From Elusimicrobiales bacterium (GTDB lineage Bacteria > Elusimicrobiota > Elusimicrobia > Elusimicrobiales > Elusimicrobiaceae): 64,000 nt of DNA. How positions within the stretch are numbered: position 1 is the first letter of the stretch; the number at the start of each line of letters is the position of its first letter. The stretch spans positions 62,001 through 126,000 of the forward strand of contig JBAZJT010000001.1 of assembly GCA_041651175.1 (NCBI GenBank). The letters run 5' to 3'. This document shows, piece by piece, positions 15,444-23,829 of the stretch. Both the position numbers and the translations under genes were made by a program. The notes under the pieces were generated by a model. It was not told where the DNA came from, did not search any database, and saw nothing but the letters and a program-made list of their open reading frames with translations.

Positions 15444-15868
15444 TTTAGAACCGAGACCTCCCTTCCCTCAAACACCGCCCTGCCGTGCGCGGCGGGGTCG
15501 CGCAGCGGCGCGCCCGCGACGATGAATTCGTATCTGGACGCGCCCGCGGGAACCGCGGCCAGCGCGGCCCATTCCCCTGGTTTTTCCTGTTTCATGGGGT
15601 CCGAACCGCCGTCCCAGCCGTTGAAATCGCCGCGGACGAAAACGGATTTGACGCCCTTTTTTTTAAGCGTGAAGCGGACGAATTTTATCTCCGCCGCGCG
15701 CGGCCTGTTTTTTTGCTGCGGCGAAAAAGACACCTGCGCCCCGCCGCTCCACTGCGACAGAAAGCTGAAATATGCCCCGCACGCATCCACAAACACCGCC
15801 GACGGCACGGCCACCGCCGCCAGCAGCGCTGCGGCAAAGGCGATGTAAAGGGTTTTCTTCTCCGGCAT
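15440..15868 (-). CDS. Membrane-anchored CBM48-like (glycogen-binding E-set) protein
   Basis: A 142-residue protein with one N-terminal membrane helix (about 7-28) and a C-terminal domain (about 60-140) typical of the AMPK beta/isoamylase N-terminal glycogen-binding fold. The diagnostic sequences are VRFTLKKKGVKSVFVRGDFNGW and GEWAALAAVPAGASRYEFIV. Trp residues expected to stack on sugar rings are conserved. It is sandwiched between a radical SAM gene and the GH57-like gene with 1 and 4 base overlaps, so the three are probably one operon. Which glucan is bound is unknown. Confidence 0.75.
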   Translation of the reverse strand: MPEKKTLYIAFAAALLAAVAVPSAVFVDACGAYFSFLSQWSGGAQVSFSPQQKNRPRAAEIKFVRFTLKKKGVKSVFVRGDFNGWDGGSDPMKQEKPGEWAALAAVPAGASRYEFIVAGAPLRDPAAHGRAVFEGREVSVLK

Positions 15869-16497
15869 CAGGAACTCTCGTATTTTTCCAGATAGGGCCG
15901 CGCGCGCAGCTTTGCGCCCAGTTTTTCCGCCAGCGCGCGGGCTGCGGGCAGGTCCACCCCCGGCATGTCAACCACGGTAACCACCGTCTCCGGCACATGC
16001 CGGACGCAGGAGCGGATGAATTCAAGCACGGCTGCAAACCCGTCCCGGCGGTACTGCGGCAGCGGGCGCACCAGCTTTTCCCACTGCGAGGGATCCGCGC
16101 TGTTGAGGCTGATATTGACGGAATCTATCGCGCCCTCAAACATGGCGGGCGCGTCTTTTCCCCACACCAGCCCCGCAAGGCCCACGGTGTTGAGGCGGAT
16201 TTTATGGCCGGACTGTTTCAAGGCGCGGGCGGCGGACACCAGCTCGTCAAGACGCATTGTCGGCTCGCCGTAGCCGCAGAAGACTATCTCGGGCGCGGGG
16301 GCGTCCTTTTCAAGTTCAACGACACGCGCCAGCACCTCCGGCACGGACGGCTCTCCGCCGCGCAGGTCCAGGTCGTGTCCGCGGAAGGCCATGCCCCATT
16401 TCCGTTTTATGCAGAAAACGCAGTCGTTGGGGCAGCGGTTGGTGAGATTTACATAAAGCGCGCTGCCGTAACGGTAAACTATCTCGCCCTGTCGCAT
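15868..16497 (-). CDS. Radical SAM protein of the TatD-associated type
   Basis: A 209-residue radical SAM enzyme with the iron-sulfur motif Cys22-x3-Cys26-x2-Cys29 (NRCPNDCVFC) near the N terminus, followed by the GYGEPTMR segment and the N-x-S-LN (VNISLNSAD) strand typical of the fold. Size and sequence match the short TatD-family-associated radical SAM proteins, whose substrate is not known. It is the first gene of the three-gene minus-strand group with the CBM48-like and GH57-like genes. Upstream lies a palindromic repeat element (16531-16695), and no promoter was recognised. Confidence 0.85.
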   Translation of the reverse strand: MRQGEIVYRYGSALYVNLTNRCPNDCVFCIKRKWGMAFRGHDLDLRGGEPSVPEVLARVVELEKDAPAPEIVFCGYGEPTMRLDELVSAARALKQSGHKIRLNTVGLAGLVWGKDAPAMFEGAIDSVNISLNSADPSQWEKLVRPLPQYRRDGFAAVLEFIRSCVRHVPETVVTVVDMPGVDLPAARALAEKLGAKLRARPYLEKYESS

Positions 16498-16530
16498 GTG
16501 ATTATTTTAGCAATTACAGAAACATCTCCT

Positions 16531-16695
16531 TAACCTGAAAATTTCAGTTGGCGCGAGGACCGAGGCGAAAAAGCGCAAAATAATGCCGAACAAAATTATC
16601 CGCGCGTGCCCTACTGCACGAAAGGATAATTTTGTGAAGGCAGTATGAAGCGATTTTTCGCCGAATCCCGCGACCAACTGAAACTTTCAGGTTAA
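16531..16695. mobile_element. 165 bp palindromic element, copy 1
   Basis: The element begins TAACCTGAAAATTTCAGTTGG and ends CCAACTGAAACTTTCAGGTTA, inverse copies of each other. Moving inward, GAGGCGAAAAAGCGC pairs with GCGATTTTTCGCC, ATAATGCC with GGCAGTAT, ACAAAATTATCC with GGATAATTTTGT, and GCGTGC with GCACG. The whole segment can therefore fold into one long hairpin. Near-identical copies lie at 28235-28398 and 45890-46055. No protein is encoded. It sits between two minus-strand genes. Confidence 0.85.
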
Positions 16696-16706
16696 TAAAG
16701 ACCGGG

Positions 16707-17852
16707 CTACTTGAATTGCTCCATGCCCCTGAAGCTGCGCGAGAGGGAGAAGCCTTTTAGGATTTCCCTGTCCTCCGCCGGCAAATCGCCGGACGCCATT
16801 TTCGCCACCAGTTCGCCTATGCCCGGCCCCAACATGAACCCCTGCCCGCACATCCCGGCGGCGAGAATAAGCCCTTCGGGGTTTGCGAAATCCACTATCG
16901 GGAACCCGTCGGGTGTCATGGGATACATCCCGCGCCAGCACCGGCGCACTTTTATTGAGGCCAGCCGGGGGAGCAGCCTTATCATCCGCCGCGCCACCGC
17001 CGGCAGGAATTCGGAGGTGGCCGCCCTGTCCGCGCCCCATTTGGGCGGCTCCGGCGTGAGGCAGAACACTATCTGGCCCTCCGCGTTCTGGTAGAAATAG
17101 GAATTCTTGGAGCCGTCGCCCGCGCGGATGTCCACAATCATCGGCTCAAACATCCGGGCGGCCGGCTCGGTGATGGCGGCCTCGTGCATATCGGAGGTTA
17201 CCGGCAAATCCAGCCGGACCATGGCGCAGATTTCGCGCGCGTTGATTCCGGCGGCGTTGACCACGCGCGGGGCGTGGTATTTCCCCTTTGAAGTGGAGAC
17301 GCCCCGGACTTTGCCTTTTTCGGTTATTATGCCGGAGACCGCCTCGCCGTATCGGAATTCAACGCCCAGCTGCCCGGCGCGGCGGCGGAACGCGGTTGTC
17401 GCAAGAAGCGTGGAGGCGCTGCCGTCGTCCGGGGAATAGACGCCGCCGCGCAGATTCTCGCGGCTTATGCCGGGAACCAGCCCGGCGCACTCGTCCGCGG
17501 AAATCCAGTCTATGTTGAGGCCGAAACTTTTTTGCGTCGCCAGGGTCCGGCGCATCAGGCGCTCGTCGCTGTCCTGATAGGCGGGGAAAAAGTAGCCGCC
17601 CTTGCGCCAGCCGATATCGTCGCCGTGTTTTTCCTTCCATTGCGAGAATATATCCAGGCTGCGCAGGCAGGTTTTAATTTTTGCGCCGTCGGAATGCGTG
17701 GCCCGCACCCCGCCTATGGCCGCCTTGTTCTGCCCCTGCCCCGACGAGGCCAGGCAGTCCAGCACCAGCGTCTTCATTTTTCTTTCCGCCAGCGCGACCG
17801 CAGCCGGCACGCCTATGCTGCCGGAACCGATGACAATGACATCGTAATTCAT
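16707..17852 (-). CDS. FAD-dependent amino-acid/sarcosine-type oxidoreductase (DAO family)
   Basis: A 381-residue flavoprotein of the D-amino-acid oxidase/glycine oxidase superfamily. The dinucleotide motif VIVIGSGSIGVPAA is at about 5-18, and the C-terminal FAD loop GFPIVDFANPEGLILAAGMCGQGFMLGP is typical of sarcosine oxidase beta, HcnC and proline dehydrogenase beta subunits. It would oxidise an amine or amino acid and pass electrons to the partner encoded upstream. The ATG at 17852 is chosen: GGGAGG lies 11 bases before it, whereas an ATG at 17873 would overlap the preceding gene more deeply. The spacing to the upstream gene is one base, so they form an operon. Confidence 0.85.
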   Translation of the reverse strand: MNYDVIVIGSGSIGVPAAVALAERKMKTLVLDCLASSGQGQNKAAIGGVRATHSDGAKIKTCLRSLDIFSQWKEKHGDDIGWRKGGYFFPAYQDSDERLMRRTLATQKSFGLNIDWISADECAGLVPGISRENLRGGVYSPDDGSASTLLATTAFRRRAGQLGVEFRYGEAVSGIITEKGKVRGVSTSKGKYHAPRVVNAAGINAREICAMVRLDLPVTSDMHEAAITEPAARMFEPMIVDIRAGDGSKNSYFYQNAEGQIVFCLTPEPPKWGADRAATSEFLPAVARRMIRLLPRLASIKVRRCWRGMYPMTPDGFPIVDFANPEGLILAAGMCGQGFMLGPGIGELVAKMASGDLPAEDREILKGFSLSRSFRGMEQFK

Positions 17853-17853
17853 A

Positions 17854-19962
17854 TCAGAACCTGCCTCCCGCATCGCCGCCGCAGGGGGCGGCTTTCGCGT
17901 CGCAAAACGCGCCCAGCGGCACTTCCATCTCCAGCGGGCGGCGGGTGTTATGTGTTATCTCACCCGAAGGGACGCCCTCGGCCCTGAACAGCGAATCTAT
18001 AAGCGGCCTGCATGTCTTGCCGCCGCAGGAACCCATGAAGCAGCGGGTGGCGGCCTTAAGCGCGTTGAAATCCCGCGCGCCCTCCCTTATAAGTTTGCGA
18101 ATCTGCCCCAGCGTAACCCGCTCGCAGCGGCAGATGATGGTATCGTCCCCCGCCTGCGCCGCGGACGCGCCGGCAAGCGGCGAATCCTTTTCCCAGTCGT
18201 AGAGCTTTATCCCCGCCGCTTTCAGCGCGGCGGCCTTTTCCAGCTTGACGCCGATGATGGCGGTTGACTGCGCCTTCAGCGGGCGGATTTCGGTTATCTC
18301 CGCGCCGGCTATCTCGCGGCCCTCGCCGTCGGTTACGCGCACAAAGCGCCCGGGCTTGAGCTCCGGCGCATCCAGCTCGCAGGCCATATATACGGTCGGG
18401 TACTGCTCGTCCCGGCGGCAGTCGACCACCGTTACCGCAAGACCGGGGCAGATGGCGGCGCAGCGCAGGCAGCCTATGCACTCGCCTTCAAAATACGGCA
18501 GCGCGGTTATATCCTCGCCGCGCAGCTTTATCGCGTTTTTCGGGCAGACGGAGACGCACGGGTTGCACGGTATTTCCTGCCGGCAGTGGAACACGGGAAA
18601 AACGCCGGCGGCGCGCGCGGGCGGAGAGGCCTCGCAGGTTTTGCCGGGGCGGCTTTTGAGGATATTGAGTTTTTCCGTCCACTGCGGCGGCGGCCCGTCC
18701 TGGCAAAGTCCCAGGCTGCGCGCCATTTTAAGTCCCGCTATTTTCCCGCTGAAAATGGCGGCGGAGGCTTCGGCAATCTCCTCGGTGTCGCCGGCGGCGA
18801 AGACATTCATCCCGAAGTCCCTGGCCTGATGATAAAGCTCGTCGCACGGGTTGAGGCCCACGGCCACCAGCAGCGCGTCCGCCGCGAAAGTTTTTTCCGT
18901 TCCCGGCAGGGGCTTGAATTTATCGTCAACGGCGGCGATGGTTACCGATTCCAGCCTGTCCGCGCCGCGAGCCGCAAGCACCGTGTGCGACACGAACACG
19001 GGAACGCCCAGCCGCCGTATCTTGTCGGCATGGACCTTGTAGCCGCTGATTTGCGGCAGCGCCTCCACAAGGCCCGCCACCGCTATGCCGGCCTGTATGG
19101 CGTGGTAGGCGGCGATAAGCCCCACATTGCCGCCGCCCATTATGAAAATCCGTTTGCAGGGCAGCACCAGGTCGCGGTTTACCAGCGTCTGGAAAGCGCC
19201 CGCGCCGTAAACCCCGGGCAGCGTGCAGCCGGAAAAAGGCAGCGTCTTCTCTCTCGCGCCGGCGGCCACCAGCAGCGCGCGCGGCTTGACCAGATTATAA
19301 CGCCCCTCGCGCAGCACGCCGGCCCGCCTGTCCGAAAACACCGCGGCGGCAAAGGAATTGGTCCACGCCTGCACGGAGGGGTAATGGCCCAGTTCCGCTT
19401 CCAGCTTTGCGGCAATGTCTATGCCGCGCGTGCCGGCGCGGCAATCCTCCACCGAGCCGAAAAATTTATGGGTTTGCAGCACCAGCTTGCCGCCCAGCTT
19501 CGCCTTGTCGTCGGCAATAATGACCTGCGCGCCCAGCTTGCCCAGCTCTACGGCGGCGGCAAGCCCGGCTGGGCCGCCGCCGATAATAAGCGCGTCCGGC
19601 TCGTGAAGCGGGATTTCGCCGAAAACCCGCTCCCCCGCCTCTCCGGCAATCTCCGGCAGTCCGCGGATGGAGCGCACCTCCATCCCCTGCCGCACCGGGG
19701 TAACGCAGGACTTGACGGCAATCCCGTCCGCCATCACCGCGCATTGCGCGCACTGGCCGTTGGCGCAGAAAATCCCCTGCGGCGAGTTGTCTTTGTGATG
19801 CCGCGAGAATATGTGGATGCCGTTGGCGGCCAGCGCGGAGGAGACAGGCTCGCCCTCTGCGGCTTCCAGCGTTTTGCCGTCAAATGTGAAAGCAACCGCC
19901 GCGCGGCGCGGAACCGCCAGCACGGGATGTTTTTTTATTCTGTTTGCAGTCGGTGTGTGCAT
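17854..19962 (-). CDS. Multidomain iron-sulfur flavoprotein, dehydrogenase alpha-type subunit
   Basis: A 702-residue fusion. Residues about 20-105 are a SoxA-type [2Fe-2S] ferredoxin domain (Cys66, 71, 74, 86). About 120-440 is a disulfide-reductase-like FAD/NAD domain with two Rossmann motifs (LIIGGGPAGLAAAVEL and IFIMGGGNVGLIAAYHA). About 465-515 is a double 4Fe-4S domain (CNPCVSVCP and CIGCLRCAAICP). About 605-660 is a BFD-like [2Fe-2S] domain (CRCERVTLGQI ... CFMGSCGGKTC). HcnA/HcnB, opine and proline dehydrogenases split these modules over separate genes. Together with the downstream DAO-type subunit it probably makes a heteromeric amino-acid or sarcosine dehydrogenase donating electrons to ferredoxin or NAD; the substrate is unknown. 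Confidence 0.85.
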   Translation of the reverse strand: MHTPTANRIKKHPVLAVPRRAAVAFTFDGKTLEAAEGEPVSSALAANGIHIFSRHHKDNSPQGIFCANGQCAQCAVMADGIAVKSCVTPVRQGMEVRSIRGLPEIAGEAGERVFGEIPLHEPDALIIGGGPAGLAAAVELGKLGAQVIIADDKAKLGGKLVLQTHKFFGSVEDCRAGTRGIDIAAKLEAELGHYPSVQAWTNSFAAAVFSDRRAGVLREGRYNLVKPRALLVAAGAREKTLPFSGCTLPGVYGAGAFQTLVNRDLVLPCKRIFIMGGGNVGLIAAYHAIQAGIAVAGLVEALPQISGYKVHADKIRRLGVPVFVSHTVLAARGADRLESVTIAAVDDKFKPLPGTEKTFAADALLVAVGLNPCDELYHQARDFGMNVFAAGDTEEIAEASAAIFSGKIAGLKMARSLGLCQDGPPPQWTEKLNILKSRPGKTCEASPPARAAGVFPVFHCRQEIPCNPCVSVCPKNAIKLRGEDITALPYFEGECIGCLRCAAICPGLAVTVVDCRRDEQYPTVYMACELDAPELKPGRFVRVTDGEGREIAGAEITEIRPLKAQSTAIIGVKLEKAAALKAAGIKLYDWEKDSPLAGASAAQAGDDTIICRCERVTLGQIRKLIREGARDFNALKAATRCFMGSCGGKTCRPLIDSLFRAEGVPSGEITHNTRRPLEMEVPLGAFCDAKAAPCGGDAGGRF

Positions 19963-20067
19963 AGATTGGGGTTTGCTCCCGAGCAGGCCCTGAAATCTCC
20001 GTATTCCGTGGCAACGGCTTCCGGCACGGGCGAATGTGGCCCGCCTTCCGCTTGATTTTACATCTTT

Positions 20068-20096
20068 TTGAAAGGAGAGCGCTTTTATGTTATCCT
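20068..20096 (+). promoter_or_regulatory. Candidate promoter of the HD-GYP gene
   Basis: TTGAAA (20068-20073) and TATCCT (20091-20096) are separated by 17 bases, 43 bases upstream of the ATG at 20140. Both hexamers deviate from consensus, so this is a moderate call. It lies in the divergent spacer behind the oxidoreductase operon. Confidence 0.4.
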
Positions 20097-20139
20097 ACAT
20101 GTGATTTTACTTTGCGGGCGAAATGGAGAGGCTGCCGCT

Positions 20140-21261
20140 ATGAACATACCCGCCCCCGACGGCGACAGGCGCGCGCTGGACGCGCTGCTTGAAGGACTAA
20201 TGAATATACACGCTACCGACCTCGCTGCGGGGACCGGCGGCGTGGCCGTGCTTTGCCAGACCGCGCTTGACAGCGCCTGCGAGCTTACGGGCTCCAAGCG
20301 CGGCTCGCTGATGCTTTTTGACGATATTTCCTGCGAACTGAAAATAACCGCCTCGCGCGGCATCGCGCCGTCGGTGGCGCAGACGCTGCGCCTCAAACCC
20401 GGCGAGGGCGCCGCGGGCCTGGCTTTTGAAACGGGGGAGAGCATCATCATCCGCGAGCCCAAAAAGCACCCCGCCTATATCGGTTATTGCGGCAGGTCGG
20501 ACCAGAAGGAGCCTATCGTCTCCCTGCCCATAAGAACGCGCAACAAGGTGTTCGGCGTGATGAACCTGCACCTGCCGCCCGGCCCGCTGCCGGACGGGGA
20601 CTGCCGCATTCGGCTGCTGTGCGTGCTGGCGGGCAAGACGGCGGCATCGCTTGAAAACATGCATCTCAACGATTCGCTTCAGAATTTCTACATAGAGATG
20701 GTGGAGACTCTTGCCCGCGTCATAGACGCCAAGGATTCCTACACCCACGACCATGCAGGGCGCGCCCGGCGCAAGGCCCGGCGCATCGCGCAGGAGCTGC
20801 GCCTTGCCCCCTCGGCGATACGCCATGTGGAATACGCCGCGCTGCTGCACGACATAGGCAAAATCGGCGTCAGCGAGGTGGTACTGCGCAAGCCCGGCAA
20901 GCTCACCGCCGCCGAGTTTGACGAGATACGCCGCCACCCCGTCATCGGCTGGCAGATACTTTCGCCGGTTACATTCCTCTCGCAGGTGTCGCAGATGGTG
21001 CTGTATCATCAGGAGCATTTTGACGGGCGCGGCTACCCGGAGGGGCTGGCCGGCAAGGCCATCCCGCTGGGCGCGCGCATAGTTTCCGCCATAGACGCCT
21101 GGGACGCCATGGTTTCCGACCGGCCCTACCGCAGGGCCATGAGCCGCGAGGACGCCGTCAAGGAAATGCGCCGCTGCAGCGGCGCGCAGTTCGACCCGGA
21201 TGTGGTCAAAACCTTCCTTCATCTGGAAAATACCGAGTGGCGGGACCAGCCGCCGGCCTGA
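20140..21261 (+). CDS. GAF and HD-GYP domain protein, likely c-di-GMP phosphodiesterase
   Basis: A 373-residue cytoplasmic signalling protein. Residues about 20-185 form a GAF sensor domain (LTGSKRGSLMLFDD and LPIRTRNKVFGVMNLHLP). Residues about 190-365 form an HD-GYP domain with HDHAGR, LLHDIGKIG, RRHPVIGWQIL, and HHQEHFDGRGYPEGL, which carries the GYP signature. HD-GYP proteins hydrolyse cyclic di-GMP, which often controls pili and adhesion; a pilus operon lies elsewhere in the window. The ATG at 20140 follows GGAGAGG by 7 bases, so a longer frame from 20068 was not used. Confidence 0.9.
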   Translation: MNIPAPDGDRRALDALLEGLMNIHATDLAAGTGGVAVLCQTALDSACELTGSKRGSLMLFDDISCELKITASRGIAPSVAQTLRLKPGEGAAGLAFETGESIIIREPKKHPAYIGYCGRSDQKEPIVSLPIRTRNKVFGVMNLHLPPGPLPDGDCRIRLLCVLAGKTAASLENMHLNDSLQNFYIEMVETLARVIDAKDSYTHDHAGRARRKARRIAQELRLAPSAIRHVEYAALLHDIGKIGVSEVVLRKPGKLTAAEFDEIRRHPVIGWQILSPVTFLSQVSQMVLYHQEHFDGRGYPEGLAGKAIPLGARIVSAIDAWDAMVSDRPYRRAMSREDAVKEMRRCSGAQFDPDVVKTFLHLENTEWRDQPPA

Positions 21262-21262
21262 C

Positions 21263-21958
21263 ATGCCTGCCGTCCTGCGGATAACCGCCACCCCGCTGGG
21301 CAATCTGGAAGACATCAGCCCCCGCTGCGCCCGCGTCCTGCGCGAAGCCGAAATAGTCTTCTGCGAAGACACCCGCCGCACGCTGGCGTTGCTGCGGCAT
21401 CTGGGCTCTCCCGCCCGCGTCCTGCGCTATAACGAGAACGACGATAATTCCGTCAGCCGCTGCGCCGCGCTGGCGGCCCGGCATGAGAACACCGCGCTGG
21501 TCTGCGACGGCGGCACCCCCTGCGTCAGCGACCCCGGCTGGAAGCTGGCGGCCCGCTTCCTGGCAGAAGGCGGCAAGGTGGAAAGCGTCCCCGGCCCGTG
21601 CGCGGCTGCCGCCGCTTTTTCGGCGTCGGGGTTTCCGTCGGGAGCTTTCGTTTTCCTGGGGTTCATGCCGCGCAAAAAGTCAAAGATGGAAAAAATGCTG
21701 CGCGCCGCCGCCGCACTGGGCAGGCCGCTTATAATCTACGAATCGCCCTTCAGAGTAAAGGACACGCTGGAGGCCGTAATCTCCGCGCTGGGCGCGCGGA
21801 CGCGGGTCGCCCTCGCGCGCGAGATGACCAAACTGCACGAGGAATGGCTGCGCGGCCCGGCGGAAGACGTGCTTAAGGAGCTTTCCTCCCGCGATAAAAT
21901 CCTCGGAGAAATAACGCTCATAGCCCTGCCCCCCCGCGATGAAGACGCTGATATTTGA
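21263..21958 (+). CDS. rsmI: 16S rRNA (cytidine-2'-O)-methyltransferase RsmI
   Basis: Methylates the ribose of C1402 in 16S rRNA with S-adenosylmethionine. The 231-residue protein has the family motifs TATPLGNLEDISPR (8-21), FCEDTRRT (about 33-40), CDGGTPCVSDPG (about 81-92) and VPGPCAA. It is shorter than the usual 280 or so residues because the C-terminal helical domain is absent. The start follows the HD-GYP stop by one base. The 3' end overlaps tsaC by 20 bases. Confidence 0.93.
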   Translation: MPAVLRITATPLGNLEDISPRCARVLREAEIVFCEDTRRTLALLRHLGSPARVLRYNENDDNSVSRCAALAARHENTALVCDGGTPCVSDPGWKLAARFLAEGGKVESVPGPCAAAAAFSASGFPSGAFVFLGFMPRKKSKMEKMLRAAAALGRPLIIYESPFRVKDTLEAVISALGARTRVALAREMTKLHEEWLRGPAEDVLKELSSRDKILGEITLIALPPRDEDADI

Positions 21959-22556
21959 CTGTTCCCTCCCGCTGGAGCGGGAAATGCCGCGCGTCTGCGC
22001 CGCTATGCGCGCCGGCGCGCTGGCCTTGCTGCCCACGGACACGGTTTACGGACTGTGCGCCTGCGCTTGCGACGAGCACGCCATCGCGCGCATAATCGCG
22101 CTCAAGGGCAGGCCGGACGGCAAGCCGCTGCCGCTGTTTGTGCATTCCATGGACGAGGCCAAACAGCTTGTCCGCTGGCCGCCGCAGGCCGAAAAACTGG
22201 CCCGCGCCTTCTGGCCCGGCGCGCTGACGCTGGTGCTTAAAACCCGTCCCGGCGCGCCGCTTGCGCCCGCCTATGCCAAAACCGCCGGCATCAGGGTTCC
22301 GAACCACGATTTTCTGCTGCGCTGGCTCAAGCTCTGCCGCCTGCCGCTGGCGCAGACCAGCGCGAATGTGTCCGGCCAGCCCGCGGCGCGGAGCGCGAAA
22401 GACGCCATCGCCCTTTTTTACGGAAAAGTGGATTTCATTTTCGCCGGCGGCGACGCCCCCGGAACCGAATCCACGGTGGCGGACCTGACCGGCCCCTCCC
22501 CCCGGATACTGCGCGAGGGCGCGATTCGGGAGCCGGAATTGCGCGGGAAATTGTAG
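21939..22556 (+). CDS. tsaC: Threonylcarbamoyl-AMP synthase (TsaC/Sua5/YrdC family)
   Basis: Makes L-threonylcarbamoyl-adenylate from threonine, bicarbonate and ATP for the t6A modification of ANN-decoding tRNAs. The 205-residue protein shows the family motifs LLPTDTVYGL (about 30-39), the K-x-R-P region KGRPDGKPLPLFV (about 55-67) and the nucleotide loop AQTSANVSGQPA (about 135-146). It lacks the extra Sua5 C-terminal domain. It overlaps rsmI by 20 bases, and a second translation gene thus lies in the same operon. The start at 21939 is the only ATG that keeps the N-terminal strand. Confidence 0.93.
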   Translation: MKTLIFDCSLPLEREMPRVCAAMRAGALALLPTDTVYGLCACACDEHAIARIIALKGRPDGKPLPLFVHSMDEAKQLVRWPPQAEKLARAFWPGALTLVLKTRPGAPLAPAYAKTAGIRVPNHDFLLRWLKLCRLPLAQTSANVSGQPAARSAKDAIALFYGKVDFIFAGGDAPGTESTVADLTGPSPRILREGAIREPELRGKL

Positions 22557-22578
22557 AATAACGGGCAAGGAGAATTAT

Positions 22579-23829
22579 ATGCACGATACCTTGAAAAAGA
22601 CGGACGCGGAAGTATACAACGCCGTGCGCGGCGAGACGCTGCGCCAGCAGGACAAGCTGGAGCTTATCGCCTCGGAAAACTACACCTCCGTTTCCGTGCT
22701 GGAGGCGCAGGGGTCCGTGCTTACCAACAAATACGCCGAGGGTTATCCCGGCAAACGCTATTACGGCGGCTGCGAACATGTGGATGTCGCGGAGCGGCTG
22801 GCCATAGACAGGGCGAAAAAACTTTTCGGCGCGGAACACGCCAACGTGCAGCCGCACAGCGGCACCCAGGCCAATATAACGGCATACCTTTCCCTTATAA
22901 ATCCGGGCGACACGGTGCTGGGGCTTAACCTGTCGCACGGCGGGCATTTGTCGCACGGACATCCGCTGAATTTCTCCGGGCGGTATTTCAAAATCGCCAC
23001 CATGAACGTAAACCGCGACACCGAGCTTATAGACTACGACGAGGCCGAAAAGCTGGTGGAAAAAGAGCGTCCCCGGCTCATCATGGCGGGCGCGTCCAAC
23101 TATTCCCGCGTCTGGGACTGGGCGCGGCTCAAGAAAATGGCCGACGACTGGAAGGCCTTCCTTGTAACCGACATCGCCCATTACGCGGGGCTGATTGCGG
23201 CGGGGCTCTACCCCTCCCCGGTGGGCGCGGCGGATATTGTAACCACCACCACGCACAAGACGCTGCGCGGGCCGCGCGGCGGGCTGGTGCTGTGCAAAAC
23301 CGCCTATGCCAAATCGGTTGACCGCACCAATTTCCCCGGCAACCAGGGCGGGCCGCTGATGCATGTAATCGCGGGCAAGGCCGTCTGCTTCGGCGAGGCG
23401 CTTAAGCCGGAATTCAAAACCTACCAGTCGCAGGTGCTGGCCAATGCCCGCCGGCTGGCAAAGGAAATGCAGGACAGGGGCTACCGCATAGTGGCCGGCG
23501 GGACGGACTGCCACCTGTTCTCGCTGGACCTGCGCGTAAAAAATATCACCGGCAAGGACGCCGAGCATACGCTGGACGCGGCGGGCATCACCGTCAACAA
23601 AAACACCATTCCCTACGACCCGCAGCCGCCCATGGTGGCCAGCGGCGTGCGCATAGGCACGCCCGCAATAACCACCCGCGGCATGAAGGAAAACGACATG
23701 GCCGCCGTGGCCGAATTCATAAACGACGCGCTGGAGGCCAAAGGCGATTCCGCCACGCTGGCCGCCATAGCGGAAAAGGTTACGGCGTTTTGCAGAAAAT
23801 TCCCGGTATATGCGGGGTTTGAGCGATGA
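22579..23829 (+). CDS. glyA: Serine hydroxymethyltransferase
   Basis: Converts serine and tetrahydrofolate to glycine and 5,10-methylene-tetrahydrofolate using PLP. The 416-residue length is normal. The PLP-lysine motif VTTTTHKTLRGPRGG (about 218-232), the N-terminal LELIASENYTS and the substrate region YAEGYPGKRYYGGCEHVD are all conserved. AAGGAG stands 8 bases before the ATG, and a TAGAAT at 22554-22559 may serve as a -10, so the gene may have its own promoter. The downstream mtnP start overlaps its stop. Confidence 0.97.
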   Translation: MHDTLKKTDAEVYNAVRGETLRQQDKLELIASENYTSVSVLEAQGSVLTNKYAEGYPGKRYYGGCEHVDVAERLAIDRAKKLFGAEHANVQPHSGTQANITAYLSLINPGDTVLGLNLSHGGHLSHGHPLNFSGRYFKIATMNVNRDTELIDYDEAEKLVEKERPRLIMAGASNYSRVWDWARLKKMADDWKAFLVTDIAHYAGLIAAGLYPSPVGAADIVTTTTHKTLRGPRGGLVLCKTAYAKSVDRTNFPGNQGGPLMHVIAGKAVCFGEALKPEFKTYQSQVLANARRLAKEMQDRGYRIVAGGTDCHLFSLDLRVKNITGKDAEHTLDAAGITVNKNTIPYDPQPPMVASGVRIGTPAITTRGMKENDMAAVAEFINDALEAKGDSATLAAIAEKVTAFCRKFPVYAGFER

